From Isoetes taiwanensis (taxonomy: Eukaryota; Streptophyta; Lycopodiopsida; Isoetales; Isoetaceae), in the NCBI GenBank assembly GCA_021234155.1, contig JAJEKV010000054.1, forward strand, positions 5,631,962 to 5,695,961: 64,000 nt of DNA, written 5' to 3'. The position numbers and the translations under genes are program-made. This document shows positions 24,090 through 35,428 of the stretch, one piece after another. The notes under the pieces were generated by a model that saw nothing but the letters and a program-made list of their open reading frames with translations, was not told where the DNA came from and ran no database searches. Numbering within the stretch: the first letter of the stretch is position 1; each line of letters begins with the position of its first letter.

Positions 24090-26277
24090 GGGAACATGTG
24101 AAAAGGATCCGTAGGGTCCAGTGGAGCTGGAGTCTGTGGTAAGGAAGCTGAGACTTCTTTGAGAAGCTCGACTTCAGCAGCAATATTTGGATATGGCTGA
24201 GAGCGTGCGCTGGTGGATGATGACAGCGCTTCCTGACGCTGCTGAGCCCGAGTGGTGGCGTGAACATTGGCCAAGGTGCGACCTTCCGCAGCCTGCATGA
24301 GTTTCATAATACTTTGTCTCACTTTAGGCATGACGTGAGGCATGAGTTTGTCAAGATCAGGTGCGAAGTGAACTTTTTTATCATCTTCATGAGGGACTGT
24401 TTCGACAGCAAAAGCAGGTTGCGTGTCATGAGGAATGATGGTCAAAGGGCGTGAAGCCCGTGTGTGACGTGAGACAAGACCAACCCAATTGGACTGTTGG
24501 ACGGGAGGGTTGAGAGCCTGATAAATCTCCTCCTGAGCTTGTTGATCCATAGGATTGGAAGTAGACGCGGCTTGCTGAGGTCGCTGTTGTTGAGGCGGCC
24601 GAGGAGGCTTTCTCAAAACAGGACGAGGGCCATGTTTACCATTGGCCACCCAGAGTTGGTAAGCCGTGAGATGGACAGAAGCTGGTTGATTGGAACCCGG
24701 AAGTTGAACTTGAACTTGAGGAAGTTGAGGACACGCCGTGGTGGTGTGACCCCATTCATGGCAATGATAACATTGAGCTTTTGAAGGATCAAAGGGAGGA
24801 CGGTTGCCTTGTCCTCGTGGCTGCTGAGATTGCTGCTGTTGTTGATACTGCGGCTGTTGTTGAGTTGGATATTGCTGAGGCTGATATGACTGCTGTTTTT
24901 GAGGGGTGGTCTGGACTTGAAAGACCATTTTATTGCGAAAAGGTGTAGGATGAGAACGAGTACATTCTTCCGTGGCGTGATTGCACATATTGCATCTTTT
25001 ACAATGAGGAGGTCCATTAGAGGAGTTGCATTCATTTGCCAGATGACCTTGATATTTACAAATAGTGCACCAGATGTGAGCGTGTTGTGGATTTGCTTGC
25101 TGAGGCTGAACAGAGTTCTGGGGAACCATGACGGGGGGCATGAAAGGGAGTTCTTGGAGAGCAACACCCCGAGAAGAAATATTTACCGAGTGATTGACCA
25201 ATTCAATGGCCTGTTCCAAAGATTTGGGACGCAGGTATTCTGTCATGAGTCGAATGGCAGGAGGAAGGCCCTGCAGAAACCAGACGAGAATCTGGCTTTG
25301 CGTGGGGTACTCCTGGAGTTTACTGACGAGAATGTGAAGACGGTCCGCAAAATCCCTGGCGGACTCCGTGGGCTCTTGTTGAAGGTCATTTAGTTGCTTG
25401 AGGAGTAATTGATCATCGTCCGTGGTGCCATAATGAGACAGAAAGGCAGTTTTCATTTCTTGCCAACTTTGTTTCCAGTGACTCTTATTGGCCATTAACC
25501 ACTGATGAGGGGCGCCTCGTAGCGTGGTCGAAAAGATATGAAATTTGAGTTGTGGCTGCGCATGACCGTTCAGAATGGCCAAGGCTTCAAATTCCTCCAT
25601 GTGGGCTTGAGCACTCTGATCCAGAGGTTTTCCTTTAGTGTTATCAAATTATGAGAGGTCGATGAAGGCGGTACTGGCGCATAGATAGGTGGATTCGGTG
25701 GAGGATATGCAGAAGCATAGAGAGGTGGTACAGTTTGAGACTGAGAGCAAGGGGGTGGAACGGAAAAAACATGTGGTCCAGCAAAAGCAGCATCTGGTGG
25801 GGAAGGGCCTTGGGAGCCATCCTCATTAGGCTTGAGATCAATGGTTTGGTAGACAGGAAGAGCATGCTGAAAAGATGGAGAAGACTGAAAGTCGTAAACG
25901 TGGGTAGGGCCAAAAGACACTTGATGGCAGCCCATCCCACCAGGGGGTGAAGAAGGTTGTGACGGAAGAGGGGTGTGACCTGAAGGGATATTGATATAGG
26001 TGCTGTCAGGAGTCTGGAAATAGTGAGGCATGGGCTGAACAGGGGTATGATGTGGAGATTGCGGTTGTGAACAATGACGACACACAGGGGGAGACCCTGG
26101 TCGAGAATGAGCACGAGGGGTAGGAGGGGCCGACTGAGCTCGGGAGCGGATACGGCCACCCTCAATGTCATAGGCAGAATCATACATATCCCGAACAGCC
26201 TCGCGTCGTTGATGGCGCTGCAGGCGAACCGCCGTTTGGCAGAGAAGTTCTTCAGGAGTGAAACCTCGAGCCGACAT
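24047..26277 (-). pseudogene. Ty3/gypsy gag with three zinc knuckles, frameshifted
   Basis: Gag forms the particle that packages the element RNA. The ATG at 26277-26275 opens a proline-rich N domain (MSARGFTPEELL). A frameshift near 25600 leads to the capsid part (FHIFSTTLRGAPHQWLM, LSHYGTTDDDQLLLKQL, ILVWFLQGLPPAIRLMTEYL). Three CCHC-type knuckles follow: CTICKYQGHLANEC, CKRCNMCNHATEEC and CYHCHEWGHTTTAC. A glutamine-rich stretch lies between the last two. All knuckle cysteines are kept, unlike the copy at 10.7-12.7 kb. Confidence 0.9.
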
Positions 26278-26312
26278 GATGGAAGAAAGATCAGACCCGG
26301 CAGCGGCGACAG

Positions 26313-26909
26313 TGTTTGGGGTCTGGGTTCGGGAACTCCTGCAAGACAGGCCTCTGTGAGGACCCTTGTATCTAACAGGAGAATCCGGGAGCTATGTCAC
26401 GCGGGATTTGCAAGAAAAGAACAAGAAAAAGAGAACAGAACGAAAAGAGAACAATGAGATCACAATAATGAGAACAACTTCCTTGATGTCAATGAAGATA
26501 CATAAGCTCTCGTAATCGAGAGAAAACTGATGTGAGACAAGACTCAAAACTCATCTAAAAACTAGAGCGCTAGCTCTACTCATATATATAGTACAGTGGC
26601 CTTTGGCCCAATATAGACACTCTGACTGATTTCGGTGCCGACTCCTGGAAGGAGGCCTGATTTGCAGGAATGCTGGCGGTGCCTCTTGAAGTGCCTGAAA
26701 TCACGCTGACGCTGATGCAGGCGGTGACGGGCCGTCACTTGTCTGAGCGCCTCCTCTTGGTAGCAGACGCGGGCTTTGACTGCGTGGTCTGCTGCTTGGT
26801 CTTCTGCTGGGCCTTTGACGACTGACCCGTGCCTGACTGTGGATCCTTGGCCTTGACTTGGTCCGTCGTATGCATGAATAGTCCTGTACCTGGAGGCACA
26901 GGACTAACA
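26313..26909 (-). repeat. 5' LTR (597 bp) of the minus-strand element
   Basis: On the minus strand it starts TGTTAGTCCTGTGCC at 26909 and ends CCCCAAACA at 26313. It matches the plus-strand LTR at 31017-31621 over its whole length with moderate divergence, including the ACTATATATATGAGTAGAGC block (TATA-like) and GCAAATCCCGCGTGACA near the end. Sequence after it, CGCCGCTGCCGGGTCTGATC, resembles a tRNA-Asp type primer site, which is a weak call. Confidence 0.9.
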
Positions 26910-26910
26910 G

Positions 26911-27190
26911 CATGAAAACATCTGCGAGCCAAAACTTTTCAAGAAGGTGATTTGGTTTTACTTTATGATTCTCGTTACAAAAATTTTCCAGGGAAGTTAA
27001 AGTTCAGATGGCTTGGTCCTTATCAAATCGTTCAAGTTGTACAACCCAGCGTTTTCAAGCTGGCAGAATTAGATGGCACTCCATTACTCTACTGGTTAAT
27101 GGCTTTCGCCTAAAACAATTTCATACAGAAGATACAGACAGTCATACACATGATGCACAACAAAATTCTAACTCCACAGATAGTGACTAA
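26911..27190 (+). pseudogene. Integrase C-terminal remnant of the plus-strand element
   Basis: The plus-strand frame reads KTFQEGDLVLLYDSRYKNFP, KLKFRWLGPYQIVQVV and KLAELDGTPL, then after a frameshift VNGFRLKQFH to a stop at 27190. It is the same module as 7267-7082 (-). It starts abruptly at the edge of the oppositely oriented LTR, so the rest of this pol is missing. Confidence 0.85.
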
Positions 27191-27966
27191 AGCGGCATAT
27201 TTATATTTATAGTAGAGGCAATATACAAAATGTGGGCATTGCCCACATACTTCCGCTATGAGCAGAGCCCTATTTACAAAATGGGCAGCGCCCTATTTAC
27301 AAAATCCTATATTAAAGCACCCCTACTCCGGGTTTGGAGCAGAGGTGATGCGGAGCACATGGTAGAGGCACTTCTCCAGATCCCAGCGCAGATGCACTAC
27401 CCTCCATCGGATTTGTTTAAGGGGTCGGGATGCTCAGCCATCCCACTGCACCACCCGTCCATAGGAATACCGCGGTTGCGGCATTTCCAGAGGTCAAGAT
27501 CATTCATCTTACAGGTAATCCACTCCTGGCAGTTAGTCGGCATAGTGCAGTTTTCGTTCATGATCACGAACTGGTGTCTCAGCTTCGACCACTGCTCGTC
27601 TTATATAGCCAAACCGACTGGCACCCTGTCGACGTGGACCAATCAGCCAGATTGCTAACGTGGTTGCAACGCAAGGCCATTTCTAAATTGGGAATATTTT
27701 CTCTCGCCGCATATCTAGCCATGGTACCTTCTGACATTTTCGTTTTATGATATCCCACTTCGAGTTGCCGGCAATAAATGACATTCCTTCCTTTCACGCC
27801 CGTCGGACATTAATATTTGTACCTTCGCCAGCTGTCACATCCGATCGTTCATTCACGTCTCATCTCCACTGTTCATCACTGCTCCCTTAACTGTTTGGGG
27901 ACTTAGCCAAATTTTTGCTTCTCAATCGATTTCTTCGCATCTATCGCCACCTGGCACCATCAACGG
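27191..27966 (+). other. Untranslated spacer between pol and the extra ORF
   Basis: No protein recognised. It contains the partial inverted phrase AAATGTGGGCATTGCCCACAT near 27228 and two copies of CCCTATTTACAAAAT about 22 bp apart (27268 and 27290). Confidence 0.5.
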
Positions 27967-28107
27967 TTGCTGTTTCATTCTCCTCACACCCCTTCGCCAC
28001 ACCTTGTGCGTCCTAAAACCTTTTCGTCCTTCTTCGTTTCGTCTTCAGCTCTCCGCCCTCTGGTTTCTCACATCCACTCTTCCAGTTACCTTCAGACGCT
28101 CTTCGTC

Positions 28108-31016
28108 ATGGCCGTTGCACCCAAATTCCCTCAATTTCAAACTTCTGCTCCATGGGATTCGGCTCTTTTTGAGTCGGTGACTTTCTCAACACCCACCTTT
28201 CGAGATGCCCTAGCAGGTCCAAGTCGTGCAGTGGCGGAACGCCATGGGCTTTATGAATTTTCCAAACAAGACCTCCCTGCACCAAATCTGGCGCAACTGA
28301 AGCAGTTTGTCGCTCATATGATCAACAGCCCGGAAGGATACGCCACCACGGTCGATCAGACCACCATTTTGCTTACTCCGGTTCTGCTTTCTCAGGTATT
28401 CCAAATTCCTCTTACCAGGCCTTCTTTATCTTGGGCTGCCTTAATGGATCAAGATGTCTCTGAGTATGGTGCAGCTTTTTATCAAGCCAACACCCATCGA
28501 CTCACAAATATTGCAAAGACCCACGATACTTTTGTAAAGTTTCTGTGGCGAAAATTCTATGGGTATTCCATCAAGAATACCCATATCAATAAACAGTTTT
28601 ATAACATTGTCATTATGGCCATCCATTCCCCTCATCCTATTGATTGGCCACAAATTTTGTTCCTCAGGCTTCTCCATGAAATTGATCGCATACGTGCAGC
28701 ACCTTCTTCTGGCTTTGACACTGTTGTGGGTGCTCACCTCCAAGCCATCGTCCGTCATTATATCCCTATCATCAGTCCATGGTCCCCCTCTACTTCTCAT
28801 GCCTCCACTCATCAAACCTTCCATTCCCTTCCCAAAACCCAACAGGCTGAGACTTCACGCCCTTCTCTTTCTCTTAGTCATGCTCAAAATCAAGACAAAC
28901 CTATTTCTGTTTCCTCTTCATCCACGGAAACCACGCCCTCCACTTCTCATCATGTTTCTCAGACATCACAGACCAATCACCAGCAGGGCCCCGCACCTCC
29001 ACCTTCTCGACAGGTCCTGTATCAATACCAGCAAGATGTCCAAACCGTTGTCCTAAAACTCCAGGACTCGCAAGAAGTCTTCATGAATGGTGTTCAAGCC
29101 TACATGGAGGCCACAGAAGCCGTTCACAGGGATCTTCAAGCTGCCAACACGCAAGTTCAATCCCTGGAAGACAAACTTCAACAAAAGCACGAGGCTCTTT
29201 TACAGGCCCGTGAAGCTCTCAAGACTGCCCAAGACCAGACAAGCCTGCTTGATGATCAACAGGCTCAGTTACAATCCACCATTCAAGAATTGTTGGTGCA
29301 GGTCCAGGACAAGGATAAAGCCCTTACTGAACTCCAGTCCATGTACACTGACCTTTCGAAGAATTACAACACTCAACTTCAGGAGCTCAAAGAACGCAAT
29401 GAGCAGCTCCCTTCTCTCCAAGGCCAACTGGCAACGCTGCAGAATCAGGTCACATCTCTTCACGCTCTCTCACAGACGGTTTCGTGATCAATCACGTCTC
29501 CTGCTCGAAAAGGATAATCAAATCCGCGACCTGGAAAATCAACTCCAGCAAGCTGTTCAATCAGCAGAAGACGCCCAAAATAAACAAGAGGGTTATATTG
29601 ATATTGCTATCTGCATTCCTGTTGATTTCTGCACTCCTTCCAGTTATCTGGATTATGTGGTTGCCCGACGCCACCTTTTTCTTCTCAAGTGGTATGCGGC
29701 TGATGGACAGGTTAATGCACAGCCCCTACGCAGCGCGGATTTTCTCAGGATCTGGCCGGACCTTTCTGTCGAAGACAAAGGTTTACTCTGTGCCCTCTTA
29801 ATATTTGATCAAATCAAATGTGAGGATCCTGATTTGGTCATCTTCCGAGTTGTTCAGCCTATGGTTTACATTTTTCATGATTTCTACCTGGCTGATACAC
29901 AAGACAAATTCAGAGATGAGGCACCTCGCGTTTTTCAAGGCAACCATCATGCCCATTGGCTGTTATTAGAAACCAATCCATATTTACAGGATTCTGCTCG
30001 GACCAACACTCTCTGTACTGAGTACATGCCTGAGCTTGCTCAGCATTTACCTCTATGGCAAGCTGAGATGCTGGAAGAGGTAAAGAAGAATTTAGCTCAT
30101 CCTGAGGATCACCCCTCTGATCAAATTTATATGCAGCACCTCGGTGGCTACAATTCCCTGAGTGCTCTTCTGGACAGCAAGACCATACCCATGGGTTGGG
30201 TTAATTCTCCAGTCTATACTCAGCTCTCTGCTTCAGATTAGGACCAGTGGTGCCGTGCTCTTGCTCAAGACCTTGTTCGTGAATTCCGGGAGCAGACTCA
30301 GCAGCCCACGCCCACGGGCATGGCTCACTCTCCATATGCTTCACTAGGTGTCCCTGCACGCCCAAGGTTTCTTACATCAGATTGGCGTCTTCCCTTTTGG
30401 ACCAAGGTCTTGGAAGGCCACGCTGGGTGGACTCCTCCTCAGATCTCGACGGATCTCCGCTGGGATCCACGTTTTATCAGACGCTCAAATTGGGAGAATG
30501 GTGCCACCTTGGACCATACAGAAAATTGGATTTACATCCCCAATGAGCGTGGTTGGCAGACGCCCACTCATGCTGTCCACGGTCTTGATACCTTTTTGGT
30601 GAATGCTGCCACCTCACCGGATCCCTCAGTTCATCGACAAGCAGGTTTCTGTGCTGCTTTAAAGTGCCTCCTGTTAAGTTCTCTAAATCGACAGTGCCCT
30701 ATCTTTTATTGCAACCCGAATGCCAGCGTCAGTGCCTTTGGTCTTCAGACATGCCTTCTCATGGAATGCCAGTATGTCCCTGCTGAAGCACACCGTGCCT
30801 TGGAAGAGATGGTGCATTCAGGTTTTCTCATTGACGCTCTTCCTGCCATCGGTCTCAACACTCCGGAAGCTCTCCAGGCACGCCAAGATCTCATTGGGAA
30901 CTATCATAATGGCCCCCGTCCTCATTCCCGCGAGGATGAATTTCCAACTGCTGGGTTCCCGCCTTCAGAAACAGTTCCCCCTTTTCTTCAACCTGAGTGT
31001 CGTTTGGTGGGGGGAG
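28108..31016 (+). pseudogene. Extra ORF between pol and 3' LTR, coiled-coil protein of unknown function
   Basis: The likely start is the ATG at 28108 (MAVAPKFPQFQTS); the frame is open from 27967. It runs to 29487, shifts frame near 29470, continues to a TAG at 30239-30241, and reads on in the same frame to about 31016, just before the polypurine tract. Together it would be some 970 residues. Seen: a globular N part with VDQTTILLTPVLLSQVFQIP, an S/T/P-rich stretch (about 28770-29010), a long Q-rich coiled coil (about 29040-29570), and a globular C part. I do not recognise a family. Position and strand make it an additional ORF of the Ty3/gypsy element, possibly structural. One frameshift and one stop are the only breaks seen. 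Confidence 0.8.
31006..31016 (+). other. Polypurine tract
   Basis: GGTGGGGGGAG lies directly before the LTR start TGTTAG. This is the expected plus-strand priming site for reverse transcription. Confidence 0.85.
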
Positions 31017-31621
31017 TGTTAGTCCTGTACGTCCTGGTACATGACTATTCATGCACACGACGAACCAGGTCAAGGCCAAGGATCCACAGTCAGGTGTAGG
31101 TCAGTCGTCAAAGGCCCAACAGAAGGCCCAGCAGAAGGCCAAGCCGCAATCCACGCAGAAGGCCACGGGCACGAAGAGATCGAGAGCAGACAAGTGACGG
31201 GCTATCACCACCAGCGTCAGCGTCAGCGTGACTTCAGGCACCTCGAGAGGCACCGCCAGTATTCCTACAAATCAGGCCTCCTTCTAGGAGTCGGCACCGA
31301 GATCTGACAGAGTATCTATGTTGGGCCAAAGGCCATTGTACTATATATATGAGTAGAGCTAGCTTTCACGGGCTAGATGAGTTTTTGGTCTTATCTCACT
31401 TCTGCTTTCTCTCGATTGCGAGAGCTCATGTATCATCATTGATATCAAAGAGTTTTGTTCTCATCATTTTGATCTTATTGTTTTCTTTTGTTCTCTCTCT
31501 TCTCCTTTTCCTTGTTTCTTTTGCAAATCCCGCGTGACACAGCTACCGGATTCTCCTGTTTGATCCATGGGTCCTCACAGAGGGCTGTCTTGCAGGAGTT
31601 CCCGAACCCAGACCCCAAACA
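31017..31621 (+). repeat. 3' LTR (605 bp) of the plus-strand element
   Basis: Starts TGTTAGTCCTG after the polypurine tract and ends CCCCAAACA. It is similar throughout to the minus-strand LTR at 26313-26909 but oppositely oriented, so the two belong to different insertions of one family. It includes the ACTATATATATGAGTAGAGC block (TATA-like). Confidence 0.9.
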
Positions 31622-32340
31622 AGGCATATATTCTAAGATATTCGACTTGACCAAAACATGGGCAAGACAAATTATAATATGATATTTTATTTAGGTTAGA
31701 TCAAATATTTGAGCGAACGTTGAAAGGAAAGATTTTTTAGGGCTCGGGCATTACCTGGCAAAAGGAAATCATGGAAACGATGAGCAGATGACACCGACAG
31801 GCAAAGACATCACGGCCATATGCATATGCAATGGTATGATACTTACCTTGCTAGAACAGTCGGTATATAGGGCTGCTAAATTTCGTAAGAAATGGAAGTT
31901 CAGAATAGCTCCGGTGAGTGTTGCTGGCAGATTATTATAGCCCTAATGGCTAGAAAAAGAGAAGATCTGAAGCACACTGAAATTGGGGCTCATGGAAAGT
32001 CTGCATGCACATAGAGGATAATGATTCACTTACAATATCAAGGCTGCAAGAAAATATCAAAACATAGCGCCTGAGCATTCTAAAGTCCTTGGACGGAATT
32101 CTAAAGGTTTGATAGGTTGAGATGCGATGGATTTTCTTGAAAGATCTATGAAATTCGAATAGGGATGCTTTAAGTAATAATGGATTAAAGCTAAAATGAA
32201 GATTAAAGCTAGAAACCATAATATCATAGGCAATGATATCCACTACGTTTGTTAAAATTAGCTCAAATCTATGGCTTATAAGAATATAACAGCATGTATG
32301 AACTAGAATCATGATGGCTACTGAAACATTTGATATATTA
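31622..32340. other. Spacer, no gene recognised
   Basis: AT-rich unique DNA. The 120-codon minus-strand frame at 32312-31950 has no motif and is not believed. Confidence 0.5.
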
Positions 32341-32499
32341 ATGTAGCCTATGTTAATATTTGCTCATTGGTTTCTTTATATCTTGGCTTTATGCTTGAAT
32401 ATTGTTATAGTGAAGGGGGGTAACCTCGAAGAAACCTATGACACCTGCTATCCCATGCATGACAACCATTCTTATGCTTGTTTTTTGTTTGTGGATGCA

Positions 32500-33480
32500 G
32501 GTAACAGGTTCCTTTGCTCTATACTCAGTATTCAGTTCAAATTTGGACACGGGATTTGGGTTCTATGAAATGATTACACCTGTTGTACTAAGATACTTGT
32601 TAAATATCATCTTTGGACATGGTAAACATTCTGAAACCTGTGCTTCTAAAGCGCTTTTGGGATCTGTTGTAAGTTATCTTAACAAATACATGGAAGATAT
32701 CTTAAGCACGTATTTTGGGTTTTCATAACATGTTACACTAAAGTGAATTAATGATTTCATGGCACGGTAAACATCGTGATTCTTGTACTTACCTTTTGAC
32801 CTGTTGTAATTTCTGCAGACATGTGTATATTATGTATTCAGTTGAAATATAAACAAGGTTGTAGTGGATTATTCAAACTGAAAGGTCATTGAAAATGAAA
32901 TATTATCAAGGATTGCAAATTATTATATCATTGTTGCATGTATTTTTTGCTGAAATAAATGCAGTGGTAGTATTCGGTAAGGATCTAAGTATTGCAAATT
33001 GATAACGTTTCATAAACACACTTTGTACCAAGTCCTGGCGTAAACATAATGACCTGATTATGTTTAAGGCTGCTAATGGATCTGTTGTTTACCTTCTAAG
33101 GTCTCTAGCAGATAATAGTCTGTTTTGATGAACAGATTAAAAGGTTTTTTTTTTTTTGAATTATTCATTTGATTTTTTAAAAAGGAAACGGACAGAAGAT
33201 TGGGAGCTGCACTGACCAGTTTTGAGGTTCTGCAGGAAGTATTGTTACAAAAAGGTACTGCAGACATCTCATTGAAGGATTATTGGAAAAGCAAGAGGAT
33301 GCATCAATTCAAATAGGAACAGAGAAAGAAGTTACTAAATATACCAATCAATATGCTGATACTTTAATGCAAGTCACCATAGCAGTTGCTAAGAGCGAGC
33401 ATGCAAGAAAACTGACTGATGCCCACATACTAAAGGGGCTTAAGCAGCTGGGGCAGGTTCAGCCCATCGGATGATGGCAT
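32500..33480 (+). other. Exon-like pieces of an unrecognised gene
   Basis: The plus-strand frame at 33247-33474 (carrying IEGLLEKQEDASIQIG, TNQYADTLMQVTIAVAKSE and LKQLGQVQPIG before a stop) has real-protein composition and follows CTGCAG, a possible splice acceptor. A piece near 32510-32620 follows TTGTGGATGCAG. No family is recognised, and the pieces could be a decayed gene. Function unknown. Confidence 0.3.
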
Positions 33481-33867
33481 ATTCAACAAAACTTGGATTT
33501 AATCAGATATAATAGACATGGATATCATTTTAAAGTTATATGTAATGTTTAATTCTGATTCTTATATAATTTTTATGAGTTCTAAATATATGACTTTATC
33601 TTTAAATTTAAAGTATAATTGTTATAAAAGCATTTAAACTAATTTTCACTTGAATCTATATAGAATAGGATATAAAATTTTTATTTTCAATGATTTCTTA
33701 ACAAATCTAAATTTTGCCAATCAGGATAATTTGTAAATGAAATATGATGGTTTGATACATGATTGACTTATAACTACATGAGAATTTGACAATTTACACT
33801 TACCACTTTAAAAATATTTTAAAAAAAGTATTAGATTAAGATTAATTAAAAAAGATAAAGTTTATGA

Positions 33868-34253
33868 TTTAATAATAAATACTAAATAGTTTATTATTGA
33901 TGAAATAAATATATATTGAAAATTACTTTAAACAAGTTTTTTTAATTAAAACATATAATCATTTGATGAATTTCATCTAAACTTTTTTTAAACGTTTTGA
34001 AAAAATAATATTTTAATCATATAGAGTCATCTGAGATGAAAATTTAATTTTAAATAGATTAAAGTAAAAATTAGTCTAGAAAGTAATTTAACTTTGATAA
34101 CTATCATACTTTTTATCTAAAGATAAATTAAAAATTTTATAAAAGTCAACAAGAGTTAAAAATACATATAATCTTATCATAGCATCCTTGAAGGATTATT
34201 AGATTTGAATAAGTCATTTTTTTGTTAAATACGTCATGATGCCTTGAGAAATC
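33868..34253. repeat. About 390-bp direct repeat, copy 1
   Basis: Runs from TTTAATAATAAATACTAAAT to TGATGCCTTGAGAAAT and matches 34779-35177 over nearly all its length with small indels. It is very AT-rich. The copies flank 525 bp of different sequence. Confidence 0.9.
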
Positions 34254-34778
34254 TCGAGGATGATTCTCTTTGTTTGGATCCGAGACTCCAAATGCCATGA
34301 AAGTCTGTTTGGCAGGCGGCGATTCCTCGATGTCTTTCACATCCATGGGTTTTCTGGAAATTTGATAAATGTCCTGAGTGAAGGAATCGATATTTCTTCT
34401 AATTTCATTCCTAGTGGTAGTATCAGGGAAGATCATCGAGCAAAAAGCCTTTCTTAACATCTCAAGAAAGCAAGTTCCGGCTATGGCGCCGGAGGTTAGG
34501 GTTAACTGAGGTTAAGACTAAGCGAGAAAGGATTGGACTTTACGAAATTAAATGTTCCACCTTAAGGGAATTGTTGTTTATTATCTAAGAGATTCTTGTT
34601 TTATTATCTAAACATATCTTATATTATAATGTTTTACCGTAAGTGTTGGACCCAGCCCTAGATCGGACGGTGAGGACCAAAACAATCCGACGGTTGAGAG
34701 TTGCTCCCGCTTCCCTTTTTCTAAGAAAACCCCTATACGTTACTTTTAAGAGCCTTTTAATTCCTTTTTTAGCCTTGG

Positions 34779-35177
34779 TTTAATAATAAATACTAAATAG
34801 TTTATTATTGATGAAATAAATATATATTGAAAATTACTTTAAAAATAAACTATTCAAATTTTTTTAATTAAAACATATAATTATTTGATTAATTTCATCT
34901 AAACTTTTTTTAAACGTTTTGAAAATATAACATTTTAATCATATAGAGTCATCTGAGATGAAAATTTAATTTTAAATAGATTAAAGTAAAAATTAGTCTA
35001 GAAAGCAATTTTAAACTTTGATAACTATCATACTTTTTATCTAAAGATAAACTGAAAATTTTATAAAAGTCAACAAGAGTTAAAAATACATATAATCTTA
35101 TCATAGCATCCTTGAAGGATTATTAGATCTGAATAAGTCCTTTTTTTGTTAAATACGTCATGATGCCTTGAGAAATT
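34779..35177. repeat. About 390-bp direct repeat, copy 2
   Basis: Second copy of the repeat at 33868-34253, with a 13-bp insertion (AAATAAACTATTC) relative to copy 1. It runs directly into an exon-like plus-strand frame. Confidence 0.9.
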
Positions 35178-35292
35178 TGAGCAGCTAGCAAAGGAACATA
35201 AAGACTTTATGAGTAGTGTCGAAGATCTTCTGAAGCCCTTCTTTGAACAGGGATTTTCTAAGATGCTAGATGTGCTGTTTGATCCAAGTTGA
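35172..35292 (+). other. Exon-like frame of an unrecognised gene
   Basis: The plus strand reads KFEQLAKEHKDFMSS, EDLLKPFFEQGFSKML and DVLFDPS before a TGA. It begins after CCTTGAG at the end of the direct repeat, so the first repeat copy carries the start of the same junction. It could be a last exon; no family recognised. Confidence 0.3.
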
Positions 35293-35428
35293 AATACACC
35301 TGTTTTAAACTTAGGGCTGCTAATTGTACCTTAAAAAGATCTTTGCAAAAGGTTTTGGAAAGGTAAAAAGTCTATTTGAATAGGTTTAAAGGTCCCCTTT
35401 TTTTTTTTTTGAGCGAAAATCACGTATC

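Larger units (their letters stand above)
20905..26909 (-). mobile_element. 3'-truncated Ty3/gypsy element with 5' LTR
   Basis: Read on the minus strand: LTR 26909-26313, a primer-site-like stretch, gag from the ATG at 26277, protease, reverse transcriptase, RNase H and integrase. It breaks off inside integrase at about 20905, shortly after the YYPQGNGLA motif. No 3' LTR is present. The domain order (PR, RT, RH, IN) is Ty3/gypsy, with no chromodomain seen. Several frameshifts and one stop separate the parts, but each piece is long, so decay is modest. Confidence 0.92.

Noticed and set aside
26313-31621. The two TGTTAG LTRs as the ends of one element
   Set aside because: They are in opposite orientations, so they cannot be the LTR pair of a single insertion.
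33868-35177. The 390-bp direct repeats as LTRs of a small non-autonomous element
   Set aside because: There are no TG/CA termini, no primer site after the first copy, and no polypurine tract before the second.
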